DNA from: an uncultured Alistipes sp.
GTDB taxonomy: Bacteria > Bacteroidota > Bacteroidia > Bacteroidales > UBA932
Assembly: GCA_900544195.1 (NCBI GenBank)
Contig: UQUJ01000005.1
Location: 6,508-70,507, forward strand
Direction: 5' to 3'
DNA: 64,000 nucleotides
A program made the position numbers and the translations under genes. Of the stretch, positions 34,226-42,910 are shown one piece after another. Numbering within the stretch: the first letter of the stretch is position 1; each line of letters starts with the position of its first letter. Under the pieces are notes generated by a model, which was not told where the DNA came from, made no database searches, and saw only the letters and a list, made by a program, of their open reading frames with translations.

Positions 34226-35677
34226 TTATTTGGCGTAGTAACCACCGGTTCTCTTTGATCCCTTATGCACAATTAATTTCTTATCTATCAGAACCAGTAA
34301 ATGGCGACCGATTGTTGCATCGCCTTTGCCGGTGGCCGTGACTATATCTTTCCTCTGGATACCTGGGGTCGCCTTGATAATGTCCAAAGTCGCCTGCACG
34401 GATGGGTTTAATCGCTCATTTAATCGCTCATTTAATCGCTCATTTTGTGAGCTATTATCTTGGCTGGTCAAATATGGTCCCAGCGGATTCTTGAATCGTA
34501 TGGTGAGGCTGACAAAGTTGGTCACAAAAGCGTACTCTGGCTCGGGGAGACCAGCCTCCTTGCAATAGGTAAATATGTTGAGAATACCTCGCCCCCATCC
34601 TTCAGCCACACCGCCTTTGAACAGTGCTCCTGCAATTTTCTCATTGATGGGTTCGGAATGAGGATGGCGCCGAAACTCCTCAGGTGAGGTGCCCATGGGA
34701 AATGCACCTGGATTCATGAACTCAATGCGGTCATCGAAGATGGCCACGCTTGGGGTTCTTGCCTCGGACCACCATGTGCGGTGCGTTAGCAGGTTCAGAC
34801 TGGCCTCCCTTATCACCTTGGTTGGAACTGTCAGCATGTTCTTGCTGTCAAAATCGTCCTGGTCGCCAGACATGAACATGTGCTTGCGGCAGAAGTCTTC
34901 AATTGCTCGTAGTTGTTTGAAAAGATTCGCTTCCACAACGGTCTGATCGCGAAATTTATCCATGATGACACCCTCGAATCTGGCCATGCGGACTTTGCAG
35001 TGGTCGAAAAATCGTGATGGATTTTTCCCAAAGAGAGCAATAGCTCCGTTGGTCACAGTGTCTCCCTGCAGGAGTACCTTGAACGGACGCAGACGGTCAA
35101 GAGTGTTTTTAGCGGCCCTGGCATCAGCGGGAATCCTTCCTTTTGATATGCCCTCCTCAATGGCGGCCTTAAGTGTTTGGGTGTCAATGTCCCTTATGGT
35201 CGCATCCGTGCAAGGAGCCATCTCCCAACTGAATTTTTTAGGGTCACTAAGCCGGATGCGTTCGTCAAACATTTCACGAGGCATCGGCTTCGTTGTATTT
35301 TCGACTTTATAGTATGGGCGGCCATCGTATGTGTATGGGACAGAAAAAGGAGTCGGACCCGGAAACCAAATAGCAATAACATAGTGATCTGGCTTTCCAG
35401 GCACGTCAATGTATTGTGCTGCCAGATCAATTGCTGGAGAGAACTTGTACATTTCCCAAGCAATCTCCTGTCTGGTCTTATCTACCACCTGCTGTCCGAG
35501 AATCTTCATCGAAGTAGGGTGAATGCCAAAGAATATCCATCCGCCCTCAGTGTTGAGGAACGCACAGCCAGACTGCATCCCGGCAATAAGTTCTCCAGTA
35601 GTCTTCTTGACTTCCAAGACGCGGCTTTCATCGCGATGGATGATAGTGTCTATATCGTTTATTGTCAACTCTTTCAT
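34226..35677 (-). CDS. AlbA_2/Schlafen-type DNA-binding protein with ATPase-like domain
   Basis: About 483 aa from ATG 35677 (a GTG seven codons earlier is possible). Residues 8-140 form an AlbA_2 domain (ESRVLEVKKTTGELIAGMQSGCAFLNTEGGWIFFGI). The middle (about 240-420) resembles the HATPase_c_4 region of these regulators, with NLLTHRTWW in place of NAlvHRDY, and WGRGILNIF. Then comes NERLNERLNERL, a 12-bp in-frame repeat, and a C-terminal winged helix (IQRKDIVTATGKGDATIGRHLLVL). Such proteins are seen as transcription factors or defence-associated regulators. It follows the unknown gene at 35703-36227 by 25 bases. Confidence 0.8.
   Translation of the reverse strand: MKELTINDIDTIIHRDESRVLEVKKTTGELIAGMQSGCAFLNTEGGWIFFGIHPTSMKILGQQVVDKTRQEIAWEMYKFSPAIDLAAQYIDVPGKPDHYVIAIWFPGPTPFSVPYTYDGRPYYKVENTTKPMPREMFDERIRLSDPKKFSWEMAPCTDATIRDIDTQTLKAAIEEGISKGRIPADARAAKNTLDRLRPFKVLLQGDTVTNGAIALFGKNPSRFFDHCKVRMARFEGVIMDKFRDQTVVEANLFKQLRAIEDFCRKHMFMSGDQDDFDSKNMLTVPTKVIREASLNLLTHRTWWSEARTPSVAIFDDRIEFMNPGAFPMGTSPEEFRRHPHSEPINEKIAGALFKGGVAEGWGRGILNIFTYCKEAGLPEPEYAFVTNFVSLTIRFKNPLGPYLTSQDNSSQNERLNERLNERLNPSVQATLDIIKATPGIQRKDIVTATGKGDATIGRHLLVLIDKKLIVHKGSKRTGGYYAK
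34410..34445 (-). repeat. 12-bp in-frame tandem repeat (x3)
   Basis: AATCGCTCATTT occurs three times in a row on the plus strand, coding NERL repeats in the linker of the AlbA_2 protein. Gain or loss of a unit keeps the frame and changes linker length. Confidence 0.9.
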
Positions 35678-35702
35678 TGCGGCAATTTGTTCTGTCACAA
35701 AT

Positions 35703-36227
35703 TTAACGATTTTCTGAGATTATCGCGATAAGGTGGTCAATAAATAAAGTATCGAATTCATTTCTCCAAGCCCTCTGGCAGGCGGTTACGGAGAGATACT
35801 CTTTTTCCAGACCGCTTTGGATGAGAGTGGCTTCAAGTGAGCTGTCGGCCTTGACCAGACTCTTGATCTTGAAGTACATTTCGATGAACCGCCCTCTGTA
35901 CGGAGAGCAAAGCAGGTAGCCGTCATTGGTGTCGGCCCAGCGGAGGTCACTTCCTGAGGTGCAGACACTTGCGGCGTTGATGTGGTTCTTTAACGCCATG
36001 AAACTCAGGCCGGATTCCAAGAGGAAATCCCCGTACCTTTCGAATTCAAGACTTAGGTTGATCGTGCAGGACGCTTCTTTTCTGTCACCGTAATGTCTGC
36101 GTAACGTCTCCTCAAGTCTTTGGATCCTGTCAAGATAGTACCTTGACATCTCTTTCACCAGATCAAGATTCATTCTGACTTTTCCATGGTCGGTACAGGC
36201 CACCATTTCACAATTACAATTTCTCAT
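35703..36227 (-). CDS. unrecognised soluble protein
   Basis: 174 aa from ATG 36227 (the frame continues to a TTG at 36233; an ATG at 36173 is also possible). It is soluble, mixed in charge and mostly helical in look (DLVKEMSRYYLDRIQRLEET), with a C-terminal RNEFDTLFIDHLIAIISENR. There is no signal peptide. I know no family. It precedes the AlbA_2 gene by 25 bases, so the two are probably an operon and may work together. Confidence 0.6.
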   Translation of the reverse strand: MRNCNCEMVACTDHGKVRMNLDLVKEMSRYYLDRIQRLEETLRRHYGDRKEASCTINLSLEFERYGDFLLESGLSFMALKNHINAASVCTSGSDLRWADTNDGYLLCSPYRGRFIEMYFKIKSLVKADSSLEATLIQSGLEKEYLSVTACQRAWRNEFDTLFIDHLIAIISENR

Positions 36228-36481
36228 AATCAATGAATTATTTCAAAGAACGTTTCGGCTGCGCCCTAAGGGCATTCCAACCGGAACAAAATCACCGGCG
36301 ACCGGATCCTCTCGTCCGGGTACAATACACCCGTTGAGGGACCTTCGTCCGGATTGTGAAATGGAATTATTAAAAAGAAAGAATATGTCAGCTCATAGAT
36401 GCTGTCGCTTTTACAATGCAAAATAAGGAATAATCTTTTGAATATGCAAATGTGGACGGTGGCCATTAAACCAGCCATTCT

Positions 36482-36539
36482 GTCACTTCTGCAGGCTCGG
36501 TGACCACATGGCTCCGGTCACTGAGCCTGTCGAAGTGAC
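36482..36539. repeat. complete REP-like hairpin
   Basis: Arm 36482-36505 and arm 36516-36539 are near-perfect 24-base reverse complements (three mismatches) around a 10-base loop. The consensus arm contains CTTCGACAGGCTCAGTGACC. It is the clearest member of the family in this window. It lies in the 36228-36935 spacer, which contains no convincing gene. Confidence 0.85.
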
Positions 36540-36544
36540 TTGGG

Positions 36545-36594
36545 AAAAGTGTAAAGTTTTTTTACAGTGAGTGTAAAGAAATTTTACACTTTTT
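36545..36594. other. AT-rich hairpin with GTGTAAAG direct repeats
   Basis: AAAAGTGTAAA (36545-36555) can pair with TTTACACTTTT (36583-36593), and a second GTGTAAAG lies between. Followed by TTGATTTTCTTG. It could be a terminator or a protein-binding site. Confidence 0.5.
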
Positions 36595-36820
36595 GATTTT
36601 CTTGATTTGGTTAATGTGTTGAACGACAAAAGTTTACTTGTTTTCGCACAGAAGTGGTTCGCTGATTTTAATGTTCGTGAAAATTACGTTTTTTAGCGTG
36701 ATCCGCACGAAGATAAGGCTGAAGGTTCCCGATGGGAATGACAAAGTATAGAAAAAATAATAAGTAAGCGTTAAAAAATAAGTTGGTAAAGATTCGGCAG
36801 TATTTTCGAGGATAGATGTC

Positions 36821-36925
36821 TTTTTGAGGAAGGAGTGTGCCGGTGGCACATGACTGATGAGGAAAGACATATAGACCGAAAAGACAAACAAAGATTACCA
36901 AGTTATTTTTTAAGGATTACTAAAT
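36821..36925 (+). repeat. duplicated leader element, copy 1 (upstream of the FtsX-type permease)
   Basis: A 32-base core at 36830-36861 is identical to the reverse complement of 63954-63985. It contains GTGTGCCGGTGGCACA. Downstream GACCGAAAAGA (36874-36884) and a block near GTTATTTTTTAAGGATTAC also recur in the same order in the second copy. Copy 1 ends about ten bases before the permease ATG. Confidence 0.85.
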
Positions 36926-36935
36926 AACAATTGAG

Positions 36936-39341
36936 ATGGGCATATTCAGAAAAAGAAAATTGGGGACACCGCTTTCGGGGGTGCTGAACATTCTGGGGAT
37001 GACGGTGGCGTTCGCGGCGCTGTACATCATTCTGGTGCAGGTGCATCACGATCTTACCTATAATAAAGAGGTGAAGGATGCGGATCGGATCTATTGCGTG
37101 TCGCTGCCGGACTGGTACACTGAAGGAAAGTATATGGTCTGGCTGAACAGGCCGCCGTTCGAGCGGATGATCTCTTCCATTCCGGAGATCGAGGCGGGAG
37201 GCACGGGCTATCTGTTCGGGCAGCCGATAGAGACCATTGTCGGGGACGGCAAGAATCCTACACTTTCCGACCCAAGTGTCTCCATCAGGATGTCTTCGAT
37301 GAACAAAGGCACGCTGGATGTCTTCGGATTCGAACTCACCGAGGGCTCGTGGGATAACTATGTAGGGGTCTGGGACTATGCCTTCAGCGAGTCCGCCGCG
37401 AGGAAGTACGGAGTGGGAGTCGGTGGTCATGTGATGATAAGAAACTGGCAGTCGGGAACTTATCACGACGCCAACATCGTCGCCATCTACAAGGACATGC
37501 CGATGAACTCCGACTTGTCCGATTTCGAGGCCATCTGCCCGATCGGAGACCAAGCCATTGACAGCTGGAGCGAGTGGAGTTATCCTTACTTCTTCAAGGC
37601 AAAGGAAGGCGTTTCAAAAGATGAACTGGAAGCCGCTGCCCGCAAGGTTATGGAGGACATCATCGGAGGCGACTCCGATGCCAGCGATGAGAGCAGGGCT
37701 GAAGCCATCAAACGGACCAGAGTCCACCTTATCCCTTTGACGGAGACCTACTTCGACCAGACGATCGCCAACACTGACGGAGCCAGGGGCAACAAAACGA
37801 CGACTTACACCCTGCTTGCCATCGCGTTGCTGGTCATCATCATCGCGTTCATCAATTTCGTGAACTTCTTTTTCGCCCTTGTTCCTGTGCGCGTGCATTC
37901 GGTCAACACCAGAAAGGTTCTCGGAGCGTCAAGGGCAAGCCTTGTCATGGATTGCGTGATGGAGGCTGTCTCGCTGATAGCCATCTCATTGGCTCTGGCC
38001 GCCGCTGTCGTGATGCTGTTCCAGACCTCCACGGCGGCGAACCTCATCACCTGCTCAACGGCGTTCGGAACGAATATGTCCGTGGGTATATTCACAATCA
38101 TTCTGGGACTTTCCTTCGCCGTCGCGGCGAGTCTTTATCCTGCTTTCTACATCACGTCCTTCTCGCCGGCGCTTGCCCTCAAGGGATCGTTCGTGTCAAG
38201 CGCCAAGGGTCGTGTGTTCAGGTACTTGCTTGTCGGCTTGCAGTTCCTGATCTCCATCTCGCTGATCATCTGCGCCACGTTCGTGGGACTTCAGCGAAAG
38301 TACATGCTCAGCCACGACATGGGTTTTGACCGTGAGGAACTCATCACGGCCAACGTGAACCGTACTGTCGCGAAGTCCGCCGAGGCTCTGAGCTCCAAAT
38401 TGAGGGAAGATCCTCAGATCAAGGACATTACCTGGGCTGATGGAGACCTTGTACAGCCGAGCCGTATGGGCTGGGGTAGAATGTACAAGGGCGAACAGAT
38501 CAGCTTCCAGTGCTATCCTGTCGCCTGGAACTTCCTGCGGTTTATGGGCATTCCGGTTGTCGAGGGCCGGGACTTCACCCAGGCCGACGAGCAGAGCGAG
38601 AACGGCGTGTTCATATTCAATGAGGCAGCGAAGAACAAGTTCGGCTTCACCTTGAATGAAAAAATGCCGGGACACATGGATGAAGGTGACGCCGAGGTCG
38701 TCGGTTTCTGCCGTGATTTCAATTTCACCTCATTGAAGAACGATGTGTCACCTTTGGCTCTGTACATCTTCGGAAAACATCCTTGGAGACCGCTTTCGAC
38801 GCTTCTTGTGCGCACCGAGAAGAATGCTGACATCCCTGCCATTATGAAGAAAATCGCCACAACGGTTTCCGAGATAGACCCGACCGTCAATCCGGATGAC
38901 GTTGATGTCCAGCTCTTTGACAAGAAACTTCAGGGGCAGTACCAGACCGAGGCCAACTTCTCACGCCTCATCACCCTCTTCACCCTGCTCGCGATCATCA
39001 TCTCGCTGATGGGAGTCTTCGGGCTCGTGATGTTCGAGACCGAGTACCGCCGCAAGGAAATCGGTGTAAGGCGCGTCAACGGGGCCACGATAGGGGAGAT
39101 CCTGAAGATGTTCAACATCGAGTTCGCGAGGATCGTGCTGGTCTGCTTCGTCATCGCCACGCCTCTGTCCTGGTTGATAGTCAACCGCTACCTTTCCGGA
39201 TTCGCCTACAGGGTGCCGATCTACATCTGGGTGTTCGCCGCCGCCCTTGTCGCTGTCCTCGCGATCACAGCTCTGGTCGTCACGGGACGATGCTACCGGG
39301 CCGCCACCGAGAACCCGAGCGTCACCCTGAAGAAGGAATAG
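36936..39341 (+). CDS. FtsX/MacB-type ABC transporter permease without a nearby ATPase
   Basis: An 801-aa inner-membrane protein. The layout is N-terminal membrane segment (about 14-38), periplasmic MacB-like domain, three to four segments (from about 290, LLAIALLVIIIAFINFVNFFF, to about 445), second periplasmic domain, and three C-terminal segments preceded by MGVFGLVMFETEYRRKEIGVRRVNGAT, the FtsX signature. Bacteroidales carry many such double-FtsX permeases, usually with a MacB-like ATPase; none is encoded beside this one. The function is probably mechanotransmission or export of an envelope compound. Confidence 0.88.
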   Translation: MGIFRKRKLGTPLSGVLNILGMTVAFAALYIILVQVHHDLTYNKEVKDADRIYCVSLPDWYTEGKYMVWLNRPPFERMISSIPEIEAGGTGYLFGQPIETIVGDGKNPTLSDPSVSIRMSSMNKGTLDVFGFELTEGSWDNYVGVWDYAFSESAARKYGVGVGGHVMIRNWQSGTYHDANIVAIYKDMPMNSDLSDFEAICPIGDQAIDSWSEWSYPYFFKAKEGVSKDELEAAARKVMEDIIGGDSDASDESRAEAIKRTRVHLIPLTETYFDQTIANTDGARGNKTTTYTLLAIALLVIIIAFINFVNFFFALVPVRVHSVNTRKVLGASRASLVMDCVMEAVSLIAISLALAAAVVMLFQTSTAANLITCSTAFGTNMSVGIFTIILGLSFAVAASLYPAFYITSFSPALALKGSFVSSAKGRVFRYLLVGLQFLISISLIICATFVGLQRKYMLSHDMGFDREELITANVNRTVAKSAEALSSKLREDPQIKDITWADGDLVQPSRMGWGRMYKGEQISFQCYPVAWNFLRFMGIPVVEGRDFTQADEQSENGVFIFNEAAKNKFGFTLNEKMPGHMDEGDAEVVGFCRDFNFTSLKNDVSPLALYIFGKHPWRPLSTLLVRTEKNADIPAIMKKIATTVSEIDPTVNPDDVDVQLFDKKLQGQYQTEANFSRLITLFTLLAIIISLMGVFGLVMFETEYRRKEIGVRRVNGATIGEILKMFNIEFARIVLVCFVIATPLSWLIVNRYLSGFAYRVPIYIWVFAAALVAVLAITALVVTGRCYRAATENPSVTLKKE

Positions 39342-39430
39342 TCTAAGGCTGCGTACGGGCCGGATGACCTTCGTCAAAAATAAATGTTGAAAAATCAATC
39401 TGTTAGTGAGACTTTTTTCAATGAATATGA

Positions 39431-39466
39431 GAGAACGGCTCGCTATTTGCGAGTCGTTCCCTTTTG
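39431..39466 (+). terminator. terminator after the FtsX-type permease gene
   Basis: GAACGGCTCGC (39433-39443) pairs with GCGAGTCGTTC (39449-39459) with one G-U pair, followed by CCTTTTG. Confidence 0.75.
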
Positions 39467-39474
39467 TGAACCTA

Positions 39475-39511
39475 TGTGAATATGTCCGGTTTGCGATCAG
39501 ACATATTCACA
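39475..39511. promoter_or_regulatory. inverted repeat ahead of the choloylglycine-hydrolase-family gene
   Basis: TGTGAATATGTC (39475-39486) and GACATATTCACA (39500-39511) are perfect 12-bp arms around 13 bases, ending 19 bases before the ATG. The arms contain the GAATAT motif. It could be an operator or an mRNA hairpin over the ribosome-binding region. Confidence 0.6.
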
Positions 39512-39530
39512 GATTTTAACCACATGATTT

Positions 39531-40616
39531 ATGAAACGTTTATCGATTCTTACCGCCATCATTCTGGCCGCAGCGGCCTTGATGGCATCGTTCCAGAACT
39601 GCTATGCCTGCACGGGCATCACCCTCAAAGCCAAGGACGGAAGCACCGTGGTGGCGCGCACGATCGAGTGGGCCGCCTCGGACAATGACTGCCGCTGGGT
39701 TGTAGTGCCACGCGGCCACACCTGGAAATCATTCATCCCCGGCGGCGGGACCGGCAGAAGTTTTACCAATGAATATGGCTACGTGGGTGTCGCGGTGGTC
39801 CAGGACGAGCTGATGATGGAGGGCATGAACGAGAAAGGACTCTCCGCCGGCCTTTTCTATTTCCCGGACTATGGAAGGTATGAGGAATATTCAGAAGCTA
39901 ATTATGAGACGAATATCTCTGATTTCCAACTGGTTTCCTATATCCTTGGACGTTGCGCCACAGTCGATGAGGTCAAGGCCGAGATCGCTAAGGTGCATAT
40001 TCACGGATTTGATCCTCGCTCTTCGACCGTGCATTGGAGGTTCGCCGAGCCCTCCGGCCGCCAGATCGTGCTGGAGATCATTGACGGGAAGTGCGTTTTC
40101 TATGAGAACACCCTCGGCGTGCTGACCAACTCGCCTTCGTTCGACTGGCAGCTCACCAATCTCAACAACTATGTCAACCTCCTTCCTGGACGCACTGAGC
40201 CTCACACGCTTGGGAACATGTCCCTGTCTTCTTTTGGCGGAGGGAGCGGCATGCTTGGACTGCCTGGAGACTTCACCCCGCCTTCAAGGTTTGTACGCGC
40301 GGCCTTCTTCCAGAACACCGCACCGCAGAAGCCGGACGCCGAGGGATCCGTGTTCACAGCCTTCCATATTCTTGGATCGATGGAGATTCCGATCGGAGCT
40401 CAGTTCGCGCCGGGACAGGAGCCGGCTGACATTCCGAGTGCGACACAGTGCACTTGTGTCACTGACATGTCAGGTCTGCGCTTCTACTACCGCTCGATGT
40501 ACGACGGAGGTATCAGATGCATTGATCTTAAGGAGATTGACTTTAAGAAAGTCGGCTTAAGGTCCGAACCGCTGATCCCTTCCAAGCAGGAATTCGTACA
40601 TTATATCAAATTTTAA
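39531..40616 (+). CDS. choloylglycine hydrolase / penicillin V acylase family enzyme (secreted)
   Basis: A 361-aa Ntn-hydrolase. A signal peptide ends at CYA, exposing Cys27 as the new N-terminal nucleophile (ACTGITLKAKDG). Other family residues are visible: R in VARTIEW, NEKGLSAGLFYFPDY, the Asn in VLTNSPSFDWQLTNLNNY, and R in PSRFVRAAF. It hydrolyses a linear amide bond. Periplasmic Bacteroidetes members include bile salt hydrolases and penicillin V acylases, and sequence alone does not decide between them or an N-acyl signal amidase. It is a single gene with a terminator upstream. Confidence 0.88.
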   Translation: MKRLSILTAIILAAAALMASFQNCYACTGITLKAKDGSTVVARTIEWAASDNDCRWVVVPRGHTWKSFIPGGGTGRSFTNEYGYVGVAVVQDELMMEGMNEKGLSAGLFYFPDYGRYEEYSEANYETNISDFQLVSYILGRCATVDEVKAEIAKVHIHGFDPRSSTVHWRFAEPSGRQIVLEIIDGKCVFYENTLGVLTNSPSFDWQLTNLNNYVNLLPGRTEPHTLGNMSLSSFGGGSGMLGLPGDFTPPSRFVRAAFFQNTAPQKPDAEGSVFTAFHILGSMEIPIGAQFAPGQEPADIPSATQCTCVTDMSGLRFYYRSMYDGGIRCIDLKEIDFKKVGLRSEPLIPSKQEFVHYIKF

Positions 40617-40701
40617 TTATTAAAATTGCGAATATGCCATTTCGGGCATGCTTTTCGCATTTGTAATATTCGTTTGTGGAATTTAAATATTCATTGATAC
40701 T

Positions 40702-41181
40702 ATGATTTCAGAGAAACTTGTTAAGGCTTTCAACGATCAGATCGTCGCTGAGCTTTGGTCTTCAAATCTTTATCTTCAGATGGCCTTCTACCTCAAGAAG
40801 GAAGGATGGAACGGTGCCGCGAACTGGATGCTCAGGCAGTCCGGGGAGGAGAAGGAACATGCCCTCAAACTTGCTGACTACGCCATCAAGCGCGGCGGTG
40901 AGGTCAAGGTAGGAATGATTGATGTCGTTCCTGACGGCTGGGGCTCGCTCCTGGATGTCTTTCAGAATGTCTACGAGCATGAGTGCCATGTCTCAGGTCT
41001 CGTCAATGACCTTGTTGATCTGGCTTCCGCCGAGAGGGACAAGGCTACACAGGACTTCCTTTGGGGATTTGTCCGTGAGCAGGTCGAGGAGGAGGATTCC
41101 GCTCTGACGATTGTCGAGAGGCTCAAGAGAGCCGGCGAGGCCGGAGCGTTCTTCGTTGACGCCGAACTTGCGAAGAGATAG
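40702..41181 (+). CDS. ferritin
   Basis: A 159-aa bacterial non-haem ferritin. The diiron ferroxidase ligands are visible: E in IVAELWSSNLYLQMAFY, E and H in SGEEKEHALKLADY, then E in NVYEHECHVS and Q/E in GFVREQVEEE. It stores iron as ferric oxide in a 24-mer cytoplasmic shell and lowers oxidative damage. It is monocistronic with a strong terminator after it. The region just upstream contains TTCGTTTG (40669-40676), one mismatch from a -7 box. Confidence 0.95.
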   Translation: MISEKLVKAFNDQIVAELWSSNLYLQMAFYLKKEGWNGAANWMLRQSGEEKEHALKLADYAIKRGGEVKVGMIDVVPDGWGSLLDVFQNVYEHECHVSGLVNDLVDLASAERDKATQDFLWGFVREQVEEEDSALTIVERLKRAGEAGAFFVDAELAKR

Positions 41182-41203
41182 TCTCTTACGATGAAAACTT
41201 CAG

Positions 41204-41240
41204 AAAGGGGTTGGCCGGGGATTCCGGCCAATCCCTTTTT
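41204..41240 (+). terminator. terminator after ferritin
   Basis: GGGGTTGGCCGG (41207-41218) pairs with CCGGCCAATCCC (41224-41235), followed by TTTTT. Confidence 0.88.
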
Positions 41241-41278
41241 CACACCACCTCGGTTGTCATGTAGCTTCGGCTGACTCC

Positions 41279-41366
41279 GGTCACTTCGGCTGGCTCGGTG
41301 ACTTTGACTGAGTCGCTAACTGGATTTGGTTGGAATCTCGTTGGTCGCTGATCCTGTCAAAGCGCC
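41279..41366. repeat. degenerate REP-like pair
   Basis: GGTCACTTCGGCTGGCTCGG (from 41279) and GGTCGCTGATCCTGTCAAAG (from 41343) match opposite arms of the family with several substitutions. They fill the spacer between ferritin and the antiporter gene. Confidence 0.65.
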
Positions 41367-41408
41367 TGTCCTGCGAAGAGTAGTCTGTTATAAAAGTCTG
41401 TTATAAAT

Positions 41409-41440
41409 TTTGCTTTTTTGGGCTTTATTAGATAACTTTG
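41409..41440 (+). promoter_or_regulatory. promoter of the GlpT-like gene
   Basis: TTTG at 41409-41412 and TAACTTTG at 41433-41440 are spaced 20 bases apart, the typical Bacteroidetes -33/-7 arrangement, 41 bases before the ATG at 41482. Confidence 0.6.
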
Positions 41441-41481
41441 CGAACTCGTAAAATGTTACAATAACGAAATAAATAATATTT

Positions 41482-42882
41482 ATGTCACGTTTTCTTGATC
41501 CTCCGAAGGAGGGCAAACGTTTGTCCGAGGACAAGGTGGACAAAACCTACAAGGCAATGCGCACCAAGGTCTTTCTGGGTGCGTTTTTCGGCTATGCCGC
41601 TTACTATCTGGTACGTAAGAACCTCTCTCTCGCCGCTCCTGACATGATCCATGACGGGATTATAGACGCTGGCAAGGCCGGACTTGCGATGTCCGCGGTC
41701 TCCATCGCCTATGCCTTTTCAAAATTCATCATGGGCAGTGTCTCCGACAGGTCTGACGCGAGGAAGTTCCTCTGTGTGGGTTTGGTGCTATCTGCCCTCA
41801 CGATGATTCTCACAGGCGTGATTCCGTTTGGGGCGAACACGGCTGTCAACACCGCCATCATATTCACACTCATGCTGGTTGTCGGTTGGCTGAGTGGTTT
41901 CGGTTGGCCTCCTTGCGGCAGGATCATGGCGCACTGGTTCAGCCAGAACGAACGAAGCTTCAAGATGAGCGTGTGGAATGTATCGCACACCATCGGCAGC
42001 TTCTCGCTTGGTTTCCTCGCCATCGCTGGTGTGATGCTTTTCGACGCTTTCGGTGTGGCGCAGAGCTGGAGGGGAGACTTCATATTCCCGGCTGTCGTGG
42101 CTCTTCTTATCGCTGTCTTCTGTTGGTGGGCTATCCGTGACACGCCGGAGTCCTGCGGTCTTCCTTCAGTCCAGGACTGGAGAAAGGACTGGTCAGGAAT
42201 CAAGTCCAAAGGCTCAGCTGACGAGAAGCTTCCGTTCAAGACCTTGTTCGTGGACTATGTGTTCAAGAACAAGCTCCTGTGGATCGTGGCCATCTCCAAC
42301 GTGGCCGTTTATATGGTCCGTTACGGCATCGGTGACTGGGCTCCGACCTATCTTCAGGAAAAGTCCATAATGACCGCAGCCGAGAGCAAGATCGCTTTCT
42401 CCGTGCACAACATCGTCGGCGCCGTCGGCACACTTGCCTGCGGCTGGGCCACGTCCAAGATATTCAAAGGCCGCTGCGCTCCGATGAACGTGATCTGTAT
42501 GTTCTTCTGCCTGCTCGGTGTCCTGCTCTATTGGATGGTAGGCTCGGGCATGATCGCCGCTTCTCCGGCTTTGCAGAAGACCCTGATCTACATCGCTTTG
42601 TGTCTGATAGGCTTCTTCATCTACGGCCCTGTGGCCCTCACCGGAGTGCAGGCCCTGAACCTTGTGCCTAAGAACGCCGCCGGAACCGCCGCCGGATTCG
42701 TGGGTCTGTTCGGCTACCTTCTTGGTGACGCCGTCTGCTCCAAGATCCTTGTGGGCGGCATCGCTGTCGGCAGCTCATGGGACACCGCCATGCTCTCTGT
42801 CGCAGTAGGCGCCCTCATCGGAGTCTTCCTCTGCGCGCTGCTGATCAGAAGCGAGAGGAATCTGGCGAAATCCAACGCTTAG
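41482..42882 (+). CDS. glpT: organophosphate:phosphate antiporter (GlpT-like MFS)
   Basis: A 466-aa MFS protein of the organophosphate:Pi antiporter family. FFGYAAYYLVRKNLSLAAPD (about 38-57), GSVSDRSDARKFL and GFGWPPCGRIMAHWF are close to GlpT signatures, with the conserved Arg in YLVRKN expected to bind phosphate. It would bring glycerol-3-phosphate or a related sugar phosphate into the cytoplasm in exchange for phosphate. It has its own promoter and stands 87 bases ahead of a surface phosphoesterase/SusCD cluster. Confidence 0.88.
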   Translation: MSRFLDPPKEGKRLSEDKVDKTYKAMRTKVFLGAFFGYAAYYLVRKNLSLAAPDMIHDGIIDAGKAGLAMSAVSIAYAFSKFIMGSVSDRSDARKFLCVGLVLSALTMILTGVIPFGANTAVNTAIIFTLMLVVGWLSGFGWPPCGRIMAHWFSQNERSFKMSVWNVSHTIGSFSLGFLAIAGVMLFDAFGVAQSWRGDFIFPAVVALLIAVFCWWAIRDTPESCGLPSVQDWRKDWSGIKSKGSADEKLPFKTLFVDYVFKNKLLWIVAISNVAVYMVRYGIGDWAPTYLQEKSIMTAAESKIAFSVHNIVGAVGTLACGWATSKIFKGRCAPMNVICMFFCLLGVLLYWMVGSGMIAASPALQKTLIYIALCLIGFFIYGPVALTGVQALNLVPKNAAGTAAGFVGLFGYLLGDAVCSKILVGGIAVGSSWDTAMLSVAVGALIGVFLCALLIRSERNLAKSNA

Positions 42883-42910
42883 GGTTTTGCTAAACTTGAT
42901 GTTTAACAAA

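Noticed and set aside
36266..36901. Small minus-strand frames of 60-85 codons in the 36.2-36.9 kb spacer
   Set aside because: They overlap hairpins and repeats, differ in composition from real genes and lack plausible starts or domains.
39531..40616. Firm call as bile salt hydrolase
   Set aside because: The choloylglycine hydrolase family also contains penicillin V acylases and N-acyl amidases, and the visible motifs do not separate them.
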